DNA of 64,000 nt from Paludibacteraceae bacterium (GTDB lineage Bacteria; Bacteroidota; Bacteroidia; Bacteroidales; Paludibacteraceae), in assembly GCA_017387515.1 (NCBI GenBank), contig JAFOFC010000011.1:55941-119940 (forward strand), given 5' to 3'. Shown piece by piece: positions 16,224 through 25,398 of this stretch (the stretch's first letter is position 1; each line of letters begins with the position of its first letter). The notes under the pieces were generated by a model that saw only the letters and a program-made list of their open reading frames with translations, ran no database searches and had not been told where the DNA came from. The translations under genes and the position numbers were made by a program.

Positions 16224-16748
16224 TTAGTACAAAAAGTATCCAGCAATACCGCTTAGTACCAATAAAAAGATAGGATTTACCTTAAAAAGTGAAGCTACGG
16301 CTACCACACCAAAAATGATGTAGCTAAACATATCAATAAAGTTTTCGGTGTTGGCTAATAACAATGCGGCCGATGCGATGAGTCCAATTACGGCGGGGCG
16401 GATACCCTGAAACGCATATTCTACATACGGATTGTTTTTTATCTTTTGCAATCCTACTACTACCAAGCATACCAAAATAAAAGGTCCTAAGCAAGAGGCT
16501 AGGGTAGCAATAAACGATCCCCAAATGCTGCCTGTAGCGCTGTATCCTACGTAGGTGGCACAGTTAATGGCAATGGGCCCTGGGGTTACTTGCGATACCG
16601 CCATGATGTCGGTAAATTGGGCTACGGTTAGCCAGCCGTGGTTAAAAACTACTTCGTCTTGTATCAACGATGCAATGGCATACCCACCTCCAAAACCAAA
16701 CAATCCAATTTTAAAGAAGGTCCAAAATAATGTTAGGTATAGGCTCAT
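16224..16748 (-). CDS. Half-size chromate transporter (ChrA/CHR family), second subunit
   Basis: A 174-residue short-chain CHR protein with about five to six transmembrane segments. Seen: FFKIGLFGFGGGYAIASLIQDEVV at about 11-34 and QVTPGPIAINCATYVGYSATGS at about 53-74, the two signature stretches of the family. Short CHR proteins occur as adjacent pairs that together replace one full-length ChrA. The family effluxes chromate with possible sulfate antiport, but many homologues have no proven substrate. The start overlaps the partner's stop by four bases. Confidence 0.88.
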   Translation of the reverse strand: MSLYLTLFWTFFKIGLFGFGGGYAIASLIQDEVVFNHGWLTVAQFTDIMAVSQVTPGPIAINCATYVGYSATGSIWGSFIATLASCLGPFILVCLVVVGLQKIKNNPYVEYAFQGIRPAVIGLIASAALLLANTENFIDMFSYIIFGVVAVASLFKVNPIFLLVLSGIAGYFLY

Positions 16749-17281
16749 TTGGGATGTTTTTTAAACCAGTTAAACAAAATACCGCCTAGTGCAACTACTA
16801 TAATGATGTAGATGGGCGATACGTCAAATTGCCATACCAACAGGGCTGCGGCTATGGGGATAATGGCATTTTTGTAGGTAATGCCTGTTTTTTGCGACAA
16901 TCGTACCAAGGGGGCTACAATAAGGGCCACCACAGCAGGACGAATGCCTTTAAAGATTTTTTCGATGGTAGGATGGTCTTGTACGTCGGTAAATACAATG
17001 GCCAATAGCAAGATAATAACAAAAGAGGGGAGTGCCGTACCTATAGCGGCGGCCATGGCTCCTAATATTCCCTTTTGTTTGTAGCCTACATACACGGCAG
17101 AGTTAATAGAAATGGGGCCAGGTAAGCTTTGTACCGTACCCAACATGTCTACAAAATCAGACTCAGATAGCCACTTTTTCTTAGTAACTACTTCTTGTTC
17201 AATAACCGATATCATAGCATAGCCTCCACCAAAGGTGAAGGCTCCTATTTTAAAAAATGCTATGAATAAGTCCAGTAACAT
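16745..17281 (-). CDS. Half-size chromate transporter (ChrA/CHR family), first subunit
   Basis: A 178-residue short-chain CHR protein and partner of the following gene. Seen: FFKIGAFTFGGGYAMISVIEQEVVTKKKW at about 10-38, QSLPGPISINSAVYVGYKQKG at about 52-72, IFKGIRPAVVALIVAPL in the centre, and a C-terminal helix pair ending in FNWFKKHPK. The two copies differ clearly in sequence, so they are an established heterodimer-type pair and not a recent duplication. No promoter was recognised. The gap to purL is only 48 bases and is occupied by a repeat, so read-through from purL is possible. Confidence 0.88.
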   Translation of the reverse strand: MLLDLFIAFFKIGAFTFGGGYAMISVIEQEVVTKKKWLSESDFVDMLGTVQSLPGPISINSAVYVGYKQKGILGAMAAAIGTALPSFVIILLLAIVFTDVQDHPTIEKIFKGIRPAVVALIVAPLVRLSQKTGITYKNAIIPIAAALLVWQFDVSPIYIIIVVALGGILFNWFKKHPK

Positions 17282-17331
17282 ATTCGATTAACCGATTAGT
17301 CGATTAGTCGATTAGTCGTCGCGAAGCGACT
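17282..17331. repeat. Tandem CGATTAGT words and hairpin overlapping the purL stop codon
   Basis: CGATTAACCGATTAGTCGATTAGTCG-type words are followed by AGTCG-TCGCGAAG-CGACT (17314-17331), a stem with a GCGAAGC core. The purL stop codon (CTA on the plus strand, 17330-17332) overlaps the hairpin end. Confidence 0.75.
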
Positions 17332-20300
17332 ATTTATTATTTTTAATCCAGTTGAAGGCATTTACAAACGCCTCTACCCAAGGCGTAATCTCGTCCTTAC
17401 GACCTTCTGGATAGTGCGCCCATTGCCATGGGAAGATAGCACGTTCCAAGTGAGGCATCATCGCCAAGTGACGACCATCTGCCGAGCAGATACCTGCTAC
17501 GTTATAGTCAGAACCGTTGGGGTTAGCAGGATAACCAGCGTGGGTGTATTTAGCAATGATGTTGTAATTTTCTTCGCCCATAGGAAGGTAGAATTTGCCT
17601 TCGCCGTGCGCTACCCAAATACCCAAACGGCTACCCGATAGGCTGCCAAACATTACAGAATTGTTTTCTGGAATGGTTAATCCCACAAAGTTAGATTCAA
17701 ACTTGTGCGAGTTGTTGTGCAACATTTTGGTGCGTTTTTCGTGTTCGGGGTTTACTAGGTTCAATTCAACCATCAATTGGCAACCGTTGCAAATACCCAA
17801 ACTTAAGGTGTCTTGGCGTGCGTAGAAGTTGTCTAGGGCTTTTTTCGCTTTCTCGTTGTACAAGAAACCACCTGCCCAACCTTTGGCACTTCCTAATACG
17901 TCCGAGTTAGAGAAACCGCCGCAGAATACAATCATGTTGATGTCTTCTAGGGTTTCGCGTCCCGATGCCAAGTCGGTCATGTGTACGTCTTTTACGTCAA
18001 AGCCGGCTAGGTAAAGGGCGTAAGCCATTTCGCGTTCGCCGTTGGTGCCTTTTTCGCGGATAATAGCCGCTTTAATGCCACTTTCGGCGTGTGGGGTTTG
18101 CAAGCCAAATTGCGATAGTTGACCAGTAAAGCTTGACAAAATAGCCAAGTCAAGGGGTTGGTTTTTGTAGTTTTCAAAACGTTCTTTAGCGCATGCTTCG
18201 CCGCTTTGTTTGCGGTCTAGCAAGTATGATGGACGATACCATACATCGCGCATAGCGTCAATATCGAAGGTGTATTTTTCGTCGTCTTTTACTACGATTA
18301 AACTACGTTCTTCAATGGGGTAGCCAATTTTAGCAAAACCAATGCCGTTTTCGGTAAGTAGTTTTTCTACTTCTGCATTGTTTTTGGTTTGAATAAATAC
18401 ACCTGGGTTTTCTGAGAATAACAATTTGATGGTGTCTTTTTCGGCAAGCGAAGATAGGTTGATACATAAACCGCCTTTTGTATTCGCAAAGGTCATTTCT
18501 AGCAATGCGGTAATTAAACCACCTTCCGAAATATCGTGACCTGCCATAATGTAATTGTTGGCAATCAACGCTTGGATGCTGTTAAAGGCATCGGCAAAAT
18601 ATTCAGGGTTTTGTACGGTAGGTACGTCGTTACCAATTTTGCCTAAGCATTGGTACAATACAGAACCACCTAGTTTTAGGTTGTCAAACGAGAAGTCGAT
18701 GTAGTAGATAGAACTGCTCTTGTCGTTTTTAACTACAGGGCTTACTACTTGTTTAACGTCGGCCACTTCGGCACCTGCCGAAATGATAACGGTACCGGGC
18801 GATAAAACTTTTTTGTCGCCGTATTTTTGGGTCATCGACAAGCTGTCTTTACCGGTTGGAATGTTGATGCCTAGGCTGCATGCAAAGTCGCTACATGCTT
18901 CAACCGCTTTGTACAAACGAGCATCCTCGCCTTCGTTTTTGCAGGGCCACATCCAGTTGGCCGAAAGCGAAACGCTTTCGATGCCGTTGGCAAGACGCGC
19001 CCAAACAATGTTAGTAAGTGCTTCAGAGATAGCCAAAACAGAACCGGCTTCGGGGTTGGCAAGGGCTGCCAAGGGCGCGTGGCCAATGGATGTGGCAATA
19101 CCTTCTTTGCCACGGTAGTCCAAGGCAACAACACCCAAGTCGTTAAGGGGCAATTGCAATTCGCCAGCACATTGTTGACGAGCAATTTTACCCGTTACCG
19201 AACGGTCTACCTTGTTGGTTAACCAGTCTTTACAAGCCACGTGCTCCATGCTCAACACTTGTTTTACATAGTTTTCAATTTGAGCAGCATCGGTAGCAGG
19301 ATTAGCAAAGTTGGCCTCAACCGTATTGTCTTTGATGATGGTACGAGGTGGTTTGCCAATCATATAATCCAAACGTAGGTTGATGGGTTTTTCGCCATCG
19401 GCTTGTTCAAATACAAAGTTCATATCGCCTGTAGTTTCACCTACTACATACATAGGCGAGCGTTCGCGGTCGGCAATACGGTTAATAAGCGCAAGGTCTT
19501 CTTCTTTTACTAGCAAGCCCATACGTTCTTGGCTTTCGTTACCAATAATTTCTTTGGCAGAAAGGGTAGGGTCGCCAATAGGAAGTTTGCTCATGTCAAT
19601 TTTACCGCCCGTGCTTTCTACCAATTCCGACAAGCAGTTTAAGTGACCGCCTGCACCGTGGTCGTGGATAGAAACAATGGGGTTGTTATCGCTTTCTGCT
19701 AAGGTACGAATTACGTTAGCAGCACGTTTTTGCATTTCGGGGTTGGCACGTTGTACGGCATTCAACTCAATGGCATTGGCGTATTGACCGGTATTTACAG
19801 ACGATACAGCACCACCGCCCATACCAATGCGGTAGTTGTCGCCACCTAGTACTACTACTTTTTCGCCTACTGCAGGTTCGCCTTTAAGCGCATCGCGTTG
19901 GGTACCAAAACCAACACCACCAGCTAGCATAATTACTTTGTCAAAGCCGTATTGTTTGTCATCTTCTTCGTGTTCAAAACACAACAACGAACCGCAAATA
20001 AGGGGTTGGCCAAATTTGTTACCAAAGTCAGAAGCACCGTTCGATGCTTTGATAAGGATTTGCTCGGGAGTTTGGTACAACCAGTTGCGTTCTTTGATGC
20101 TTTCTTCCCAGCTTTTGCCAGCTTCGCAACGTGGGTAAGAGGTCATGTAAACAGCAGTACCTGCAATAGGCAAACTAGCTTTACCACCGCCCAAGCGGTC
20201 GCGAATTTCGCCACCAGTACCGGTTGCAGCACCGTTAAAAGGTTCTACGGTAGTAGGGAAGTTGTGGGTTTCAGCTTTTAACGAAATAACCGATTGGATT

Positions 20301-21007
20301 TTTTTGATTTCAAAGAAATCGGGTTTGTCACCGCTTTTGGGTGCAAATTGTTCAATTTCGGGGCCTGCGTTAAAGGCTACGTTATCTTTGTAGGCCGATA
20401 CCAAGGTGTTAGGATTGGTTTCGGATGTTTTTTTGATTAGTTTAAAGAGTGATAGTTCTTTTTCTTCGCCGTCGATGATGTACAAACCATTAAAAATTTT
20501 GTGACGGCAGTGTTCCGAGTTTACTTGCGAGAAACCAAATACTTCGCTGTCGGTAAGTTTGCGGCCCAATTTTTCGGCAATACCGTTTAGGTAAGCCATT
20601 TCGTCGGGGTTCAATGCCAAACCTTCTTGCTCGTTGTAGGCTTCAATATCATCAATGTAAACAATGGGTTCGGGTTGTTTGTTAATGGTAAATAATTCTT
20701 GGTCAAGGCCTTCGTATTTACGTTGCAACATGGGGTCGAACGATGCATCGCCCACATTGGGATAATATTCTTCGATACGTTCAATACCGCTAATGCCCAT
20801 GTTTTGGGTAATTTCTACGGCATTGGTACTCCATGGGGTAATCATCTCGCGACGAGGACCGATGTAGTTTCCTGCAATGGTATTTTCGGTTAATAAGGTG
20901 GCATTGTCAAATAACCACACCAATTTTTCACTAGTTTCGGCCGATAAAGCTTCGCGGCTTTGTACGGCTAAAATGTTGTTGCTCTGTGTTTTAAAGAATA
21001 CTATCAT
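17330..21007 (-). CDS. purL: Phosphoribosylformylglycinamidine synthase, single-chain PurL
   Basis: The fourth step of purine synthesis, FGAR + ATP + glutamine to FGAM. The start is set at the ATG at 21007 (MIVFFKTQSN), giving 1225 residues. The in-frame ATG eight codons upstream overlaps the predicted promoter. Seen: an N-terminal PurS-like region, a linker with FSQVNSEHCRHKIFNG near 170-185, two ATPase-like halves (LKAETHNFPTTVEPFNGAATGTGGEIRD and IHDHGAGGH), and a C-terminal class I glutaminase domain with LGICNGCQLM (nucleophile Cys) and GRHLAMMPHLERAIFP carrying the catalytic His-Glu. This large form is usual in proteobacteria and Bacteroidales. Confidence 0.96.
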   Translation of the reverse strand: MIVFFKTQSNNILAVQSREALSAETSEKLVWLFDNATLLTENTIAGNYIGPRREMITPWSTNAVEITQNMGISGIERIEEYYPNVGDASFDPMLQRKYEGLDQELFTINKQPEPIVYIDDIEAYNEQEGLALNPDEMAYLNGIAEKLGRKLTDSEVFGFSQVNSEHCRHKIFNGLYIIDGEEKELSLFKLIKKTSETNPNTLVSAYKDNVAFNAGPEIEQFAPKSGDKPDFFEIKKIQSVISLKAETHNFPTTVEPFNGAATGTGGEIRDRLGGGKASLPIAGTAVYMTSYPRCEAGKSWEESIKERNWLYQTPEQILIKASNGASDFGNKFGQPLICGSLLCFEHEEDDKQYGFDKVIMLAGGVGFGTQRDALKGEPAVGEKVVVLGGDNYRIGMGGGAVSSVNTGQYANAIELNAVQRANPEMQKRAANVIRTLAESDNNPIVSIHDHGAGGHLNCLSELVESTGGKIDMSKLPIGDPTLSAKEIIGNESQERMGLLVKEEDLALINRIADRERSPMYVVGETTGDMNFVFEQADGEKPINLRLDYMIGKPPRTIIKDNTVEANFANPATDAAQIENYVKQVLSMEHVACKDWLTNKVDRSVTGKIARQQCAGELQLPLNDLGVVALDYRGKEGIATSIGHAPLAALANPEAGSVLAISEALTNIVWARLANGIESVSLSANWMWPCKNEGEDARLYKAVEACSDFACSLGINIPTGKDSLSMTQKYGDKKVLSPGTVIISAGAEVADVKQVVSPVVKNDKSSSIYYIDFSFDNLKLGGSVLYQCLGKIGNDVPTVQNPEYFADAFNSIQALIANNYIMAGHDISEGGLITALLEMTFANTKGGLCINLSSLAEKDTIKLLFSENPGVFIQTKNNAEVEKLLTENGIGFAKIGYPIEERSLIVVKDDEKYTFDIDAMRDVWYRPSYLLDRKQSGEACAKERFENYKNQPLDLAILSSFTGQLSQFGLQTPHAESGIKAAIIREKGTNGEREMAYALYLAGFDVKDVHMTDLASGRETLEDINMIVFCGGFSNSDVLGSAKGWAGGFLYNEKAKKALDNFYARQDTLSLGICNGCQLMVELNLVNPEHEKRTKMLHNNSHKFESNFVGLTIPENNSVMFGSLSGSRLGIWVAHGEGKFYLPMGEENYNIIAKYTHAGYPANPNGSDYNVAGICSADGRHLAMMPHLERAIFPWQWAHYPEGRKDEITPWVEAFVNAFNWIKNNK

Positions 21008-21028
21008 GTCTTTTAAATTAAATGCCCA

Positions 21029-21036
21029 CAAAATTA
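21029..21036 (-). promoter_or_regulatory. -7 box for purL
   Basis: TAATTTTG on the minus strand, 22-29 bases before the chosen purL start. It supports MIVFF as the real N terminus. Confidence 0.5.
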
Positions 21037-21043
21037 GTAAAAA

Positions 21044-21081
21044 TAGTCGAAAGTCACAAGTCGCAAGTCATTTCTCCTTTC
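21044..21081. repeat. Short word array upstream of purL
   Basis: CGAAAGTCACAAGTCGCAAGTC words, then TTTCTCCTTTCTCATTT, occupy the gap between the unknown 933-residue protein and purL. They are related to words at 27811-27829, 61690-61751 and 63692-63720. Confidence 0.55.
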
Positions 21082-23883
21082 TCATTTATCATTTATTTTG
21101 TACCACTTTAGTTCCTTGCCTTCGGTAACCACCAAACAGGGCGATTGATAGGGTTTAAAGGCGCCAAAATAGGCCAAGGGGGTATCGCTTGCTATAACCT
21201 GATAGGCACTTCGTTTGCCTACTAAGTTGTAAATAATCCAGCATTTTTGTGCTTGCTCGTACGCTGCCATTAGGCTGCTATGCATAAGCAGGGTGGGGTG
21301 TTTCCCCCCTATAATGGCTGCATCGCGCATGTAAATGTTAAGGTCGCGATCAAACACGTCTAGACCTTTTTGGTCAAAGAAAATATAGTAGTTGCCATAA
21401 TTGCCCTTAAATAGGGTAAATAAATGGTGGTTGGTATAGGCTTTTACCGAAGCCGTTTTTACTTCGTTGTTGTAAACGTATAGTATTTCGCCTGTGGGCG
21501 ATGTGGCAATAAAGCGATGGTTGGTTCCCAATACATCTTGGTAAAATACCCCGTTCTGGGCTTTTTGAATGGTGTTATTGGGCAAAATACGTTCTTGGCC
21601 TTTGCGATTTAAAAAGTAGGTTTGCTGGTTGTCGAATGCAACCAAAAAATCTTTTCCTTTTTGGTTAAAATATTGTAGGGGGCTTATTAGGCCTCTTTGG
21701 CTGCCGCTAAATGTCCAATCGCTTGGCATGCTACCATCTGCTTTTAGCAATACAAGTTGACCATTTTGGGTAGGAATAAAGAAGCGGTAGTTGCGCGATT
21801 TGTCGTAATCGCAAACCATTAATGTACCTCCTGCTTTTTGGCTTAACTTTTTAGGGAATCCAGTTACCATATTGCCATTCCTATCAATTACAACCCATTC
21901 GTTTTCTGTAACAAAGGTCATTTGTAACTTGCTGTTTTTAAATAGGTCAACTTGCAAAATGCTGCCTATGATGCGCTCTTGTAAGGGTACTTTCCATAGT
22001 ATTTTGCCCGATGCGCTAATTAGGTATAGTTGGTTGTGGCTATCTTGTATGGCAATTTCGTTTTCGCCTGTGTAATGATTTTTTACCAACTGAGGGGCTA
22101 TTACAGCAGGATAATCGAGCGTGGCTGTGCAAATGGCCTTTTGTGTGCTAAGGTTACGCATTACAGACGGGGTACTTGTAGGCTCTTCTGTGGGGGTGTC
22201 TTTATTTTCTGTATCGTCAATTTCGTTGCTAGTTTCTTCGGTTCCAGAAAGTTGTATATCTTGTTCGTTTTCAAGCTCTTTGTCGGTTTCTGTTATGGGT
22301 GTACTTTCGGTCTTTGATAGCAAGGCTTGTTCGTCTACTTCCATCACTTTGTTGTATTGTAAAAACAAGTGTTGGAATGTTTTGCCCGATAAATCGTTTT
22401 CTGATTGAATGCAACAGGTAGAAAAGTTTTTCCACAAACTTTGTGTTTGGTTTATCCAATCTAGGCATTCGCCCGATACAAATTGTGATGCGTTGCGTAC
22501 CATGTACGGAATGTTGATGTACATGGATAAATTAGCCTTAGTAAGCAAGGTTTTGTTGGCGTCCTGAAAGTTGGGGGCGCATTGTAAGGTTTGGCTATTG
22601 GCCTTGCGCGATGCTATGTATCGAGCAAATTTAGCCGTAGGTGCAATAATTAGTTTGTTATCTACAATAGTTAAGTGCTCTTCTTCTAGGGTGTACTCGC
22701 TTCCAAAAACACAACCTGCAAACCCATTGCTATCAAAATGATAGGTTTTGATGCCGCCTTGTGTGGTGGTGCTAGCTCCATATCCCATTTCTTCTACCAT
22801 GCTTTGTAATTTTTCGGCAGCTTGCTTGCTCTCTATTAGTTTCACTAGTACAAAATGCCCCATAGGCGACCATCCAGAGGCTATTTCGCCTCCAAAAAAG
22901 TTGCTAAAAAATACCATTGGACTCTCTCCTGTAGGGGTCTCTAGGGCTGTTCCGTCGGTTTTAATTCCTTGTTCGCTGTGTAATTCGGCAAAAGCATCTA
23001 ATTGTTGTAGGTAGGTGTCTAAATTATTGAGTGCCAAGTGCTGATAAAAATAGGTGTTGTAGGGCATCCTATTGGTTAACGTATTTTGGCTACTTTCTTG
23101 TTCGTTAATAAGCGATGTGTAATGGAACTGATCTTTTTTGCTGGCAAACCCATTAAAGATAAGTTTGTCGCCTTCTACAATGCCGTCAAAACAACACCAA
23201 TCGGCATAATGTTGCCAGGCCGAAAATAAACTGTTACCTTGTTCGGTTAAATCGGCTAACAATATGTCGCTTAGTATTTCTAGGTTAAAAATCCAGTTAA
23301 AGACGGCTTGTTTGCCCGCTGTTTTAACAATGTTATTAAACCCCGTGTCGCTGTTCATAAGCGATTGACCCGATTGTATTTGCAAAATAGATTGGCTAAC
23401 AATGTTTTTGTTTGTACCCGTTAAAAATATACCATTCTCGTAGCCAAAATAGTAGCCTGCATTTACATGTTGCAGCATAATTTGCTCCAATTGTTTCCAC
23501 TCGTCGTGGGCAATTTGTCCAAACCAAAGGTGTTGTGTAGTTTGGTCTTCTTGCAAAAAACTAGCCATGTAAAAGGTACGATTGTTTAGCAGGGCATTCA
23601 CCGCTGGGTTGGTGTCCTTTATGGAATCAAAATGCACCATGAGTTGGTTTAACTCCAAAAAAGAGGCTAATTTACTAACATCTTGCCAGTAACTGTTATC
23701 GTACAATAGCGCTTTGCTAATAGAAGCAGCATTGTTAATACGTAGTAAACTATAAGGTTGCTGGGGTAGTGCGGTAAAAATGTTTATTTCTTTAGAAACG
23801 GTGGTCGATTTAATGGACAAAAAGCCCCATACCGAAAAAACTAAGGCAATAATTGCCGATGCTATAATGATGTATTTTTTCAT
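21082..23883 (-). CDS. Membrane-anchored protein of unknown function with C-terminal beta-propeller-like region
   Basis: I do not recognise a named family for this 933-residue protein. Seen: one N-terminal transmembrane segment (IIIASAIIALVFSVWGFLSI, about 5-24), so the bulk is probably periplasmic. A region of about 500 residues follows without visible catalytic motifs, then an acidic Ser/Thr/Glu-rich linker at about 525-575 (ETDKELENEQDIQL and onward). The C-terminal domain of about 350 residues has repeating beta-type phrases such as GENEIAIQDSHNQLYLISASGKILWKV and WVVIDRNGNMVTGFPKKL, resembling PQQ/WD-type propeller blades. It lies nine bases after the PagL-like gene, so the two are probably co-expressed and may both act at the cell envelope. 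Confidence 0.65.
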   Translation of the reverse strand: MKKYIIIASAIIALVFSVWGFLSIKSTTVSKEINIFTALPQQPYSLLRINNAASISKALLYDNSYWQDVSKLASFLELNQLMVHFDSIKDTNPAVNALLNNRTFYMASFLQEDQTTQHLWFGQIAHDEWKQLEQIMLQHVNAGYYFGYENGIFLTGTNKNIVSQSILQIQSGQSLMNSDTGFNNIVKTAGKQAVFNWIFNLEILSDILLADLTEQGNSLFSAWQHYADWCCFDGIVEGDKLIFNGFASKKDQFHYTSLINEQESSQNTLTNRMPYNTYFYQHLALNNLDTYLQQLDAFAELHSEQGIKTDGTALETPTGESPMVFFSNFFGGEIASGWSPMGHFVLVKLIESKQAAEKLQSMVEEMGYGASTTTQGGIKTYHFDSNGFAGCVFGSEYTLEEEHLTIVDNKLIIAPTAKFARYIASRKANSQTLQCAPNFQDANKTLLTKANLSMYINIPYMVRNASQFVSGECLDWINQTQSLWKNFSTCCIQSENDLSGKTFQHLFLQYNKVMEVDEQALLSKTESTPITETDKELENEQDIQLSGTEETSNEIDDTENKDTPTEEPTSTPSVMRNLSTQKAICTATLDYPAVIAPQLVKNHYTGENEIAIQDSHNQLYLISASGKILWKVPLQERIIGSILQVDLFKNSKLQMTFVTENEWVVIDRNGNMVTGFPKKLSQKAGGTLMVCDYDKSRNYRFFIPTQNGQLVLLKADGSMPSDWTFSGSQRGLISPLQYFNQKGKDFLVAFDNQQTYFLNRKGQERILPNNTIQKAQNGVFYQDVLGTNHRFIATSPTGEILYVYNNEVKTASVKAYTNHHLFTLFKGNYGNYYIFFDQKGLDVFDRDLNIYMRDAAIIGGKHPTLLMHSSLMAAYEQAQKCWIIYNLVGKRSAYQVIASDTPLAYFGAFKPYQSPCLVVTEGKELKWYKINDK

Positions 23884-23892
23884 CCGATGTTT

Positions 23893-25263
23893 TTAAAATG
23901 AATAACCTATGCCAAATTCGGCAAATTCTACTTTTTGTAAGTGGGTTTTAAAACTTACATTCACTAAAAAGTGGGGAGTTACGTGGTATTTTACCCCAAT
24001 GCGAAAATAGTTCCAACCATCTTCGTCTTGTATGTCGTACCCATAAAATAATCCTTTTTTTATGGGTTCCCCTTTGCCATTTAGGGCATTAAGGGCTTTG
24101 TCGCCTGGCTCCATGTTTTTAATGGGGTCGTATAGGTAGATGCCCACGTGTGCAAAAATGCCTACGCGACCTATGGTCAATTCGTTGGCAATGTTAAAGC
24201 CTAGGCGCAATTTATTGGCAATGGTTTCGTCGGGGGTACAGGTGCGTTTAAATTTGGTAAATTCGTTGGTCCATGCGTATTGCCCGTTTGTGTCGGGGGC
24301 CACGGTTTGTCGGTACGCATCGTCAAAAAATAGGTCAAAGCCTACACCAATGCGGTGCTGACGGCAGGTGTGGTAGTAACCCTCTAGGTTCAAACTAGCA
24401 CAGCCAAAGTATTGTGTATCTTGATAGTATAGTTTTTTGGCACCGCCCGATATAATCACCTCGCCACTCCAACGTTTTAATGGTGATTCGGTGATTTGGT
24501 GATCTGGTGATTCGGTCTCGGTCACTGAGCTTGTCGAAGTGCCTTCTTCTTCGGTCACTGAGCTTGTCGAAGGGTTAGCTGAGTGAGGAGTTAGGAGTGA
24601 GGAGTTAGGAGTTATTTCTTTGTTTATTAAGTATTTTAAGCCTAAGTATCCATTAAACATATTCAGCCCACCGTTGGGTTGCGAAAGGCTGGCACTAGAA
24701 AAGTGGTTGTACATAATATCGGCTGTAAGTGCTACATTTTTATGCACCTTAACCTCTACGTTGACACCTGCCGCTATGGCAAAATTAACCGGTCCGCCTA
24801 TGGCAAAGTTATAATCGCCTGCTTTTTGCTTGATGCTCCTGGGGTCGGCTATGGCGGCTTCTACATCGCATGGACGTGTGGCAAAGCCCAAACCACCCCC
24901 AATTTTGGCATTGAACGATACAATGTTGTTTTTTACCATAGGGATGTTAACGTATGGGTAAACACCAATCATCTGACCCGCTACATCAGGGTTGCCCAGG
25001 TCAATTACTTGCAATGCCATACCAATGTCGGGGTTGTTAAATGCACGTTGCCAGTCTTTGCTGCCGTCAGTTCCCCATTCAAAAGCTACTTCGCCCCCTA
25101 GCATGGGCCCTTTGGTAAGCGGCTCTATGATGCTTTTGTCGTGTGGGTATAGGTATCCGCCAATAAATTGGGCCTTTATTTTGTAAGGTACGTAGGTCGT
25201 GTTATTTCCCCATGCCATTAAGGCTGTGCATATGCATAAGATAAGTAGGCAGTGTTTTTTCAT
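23893..25263 (-). CDS. PagL-like acyloxyacyl hydrolase family outer membrane protein with repeat-derived linker
   Basis: A 456-residue protein with a signal peptide (MKKHCLLILCICTALMAWGN) and a final aromatic residue (FGIGYSF) as in outer membrane barrels. Seen: YNHFSSASLSQPNGGLNMFNGYLGLKY at about 185-211, which aligns by eye with the PagL lipid A 3-O-deacylase motif: His187 and Ser189 fit the catalytic His and Ser, while the catalytic Glu position holds Asn201. The C-terminal half (FLVNVSFKTHLQKVEFAEFGIGYSF) fits Bacteroidales acyloxyacyl hydrolase-like proteins. Residues about 218-262 are low complexity and are encoded by intergenic-type repeat words, including STSSVTE twice. Lipid A deacylase activity is plausible but not proven. 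Confidence 0.6.
   Translation of the reverse strand: MKKHCLLILCICTALMAWGNNTTYVPYKIKAQFIGGYLYPHDKSIIEPLTKGPMLGGEVAFEWGTDGSKDWQRAFNNPDIGMALQVIDLGNPDVAGQMIGVYPYVNIPMVKNNIVSFNAKIGGGLGFATRPCDVEAAIADPRSIKQKAGDYNFAIGGPVNFAIAAGVNVEVKVHKNVALTADIMYNHFSSASLSQPNGGLNMFNGYLGLKYLINKEITPNSSLLTPHSANPSTSSVTEEEGTSTSSVTETESPDHQITESPLKRWSGEVIISGGAKKLYYQDTQYFGCASLNLEGYYHTCRQHRIGVGFDLFFDDAYRQTVAPDTNGQYAWTNEFTKFKRTCTPDETIANKLRLGFNIANELTIGRVGIFAHVGIYLYDPIKNMEPGDKALNALNGKGEPIKKGLFYGYDIQDEDGWNYFRIGVKYHVTPHFLVNVSFKTHLQKVEFAEFGIGYSF
24478..24625. repeat. Intergenic-type repeat inserted in frame in the PagL-like gene
   Basis: TCGGTCACTGAGCTTGTCGA occurs twice (24518-24537 and 24551-24570, 33 bases apart), preceded by GGTGATTCGGTGATTTGGTG words and followed by GAGTGAGGAGTTAGGAG words. 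CTGAGCYTGTCGA also occurs in the intergenic mosaic at 63783-63795, and the GGTGATTCGGTGA word occurs in reverse at 1249-1261. The stretch contributes about 45 codons without breaking the frame. Confidence 0.8.
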
Positions 25264-25265
25264 GG

Positions 25266-25330
25266 TTAAGTCGTTTAGTCGTTTAGTCGATAAGTTTGAT
25301 TAGCCGATTAACCGATTAGTCGATTCGTCA
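25266..25330. repeat. Tandem words upstream of the PagL-like gene
   Basis: GTCGTTTAGTCGTTTAGTCG and GATTAGCCGATTAACCGATTAGTCG words fill the gap between the divergent PagL-like and gldFG genes. The same words occur at 17284-17318 and 3497-3548. No promoter for the minus-strand gene was recognised. Confidence 0.7.
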
Positions 25331-25346
25331 ATAAAATATTTTTTAT

Positions 25347-25354
25347 TATCTTTG
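25347..25354 (+). promoter_or_regulatory. -7 box for gldFG
   Basis: TATCTTTG, 45-52 bases before the gldFG ATG at 25399. Confidence 0.55.
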
Positions 25355-25398
25355 TGAGATTTTGTACAGCACAAAAATAACTTAAAAAAATCAATTAC

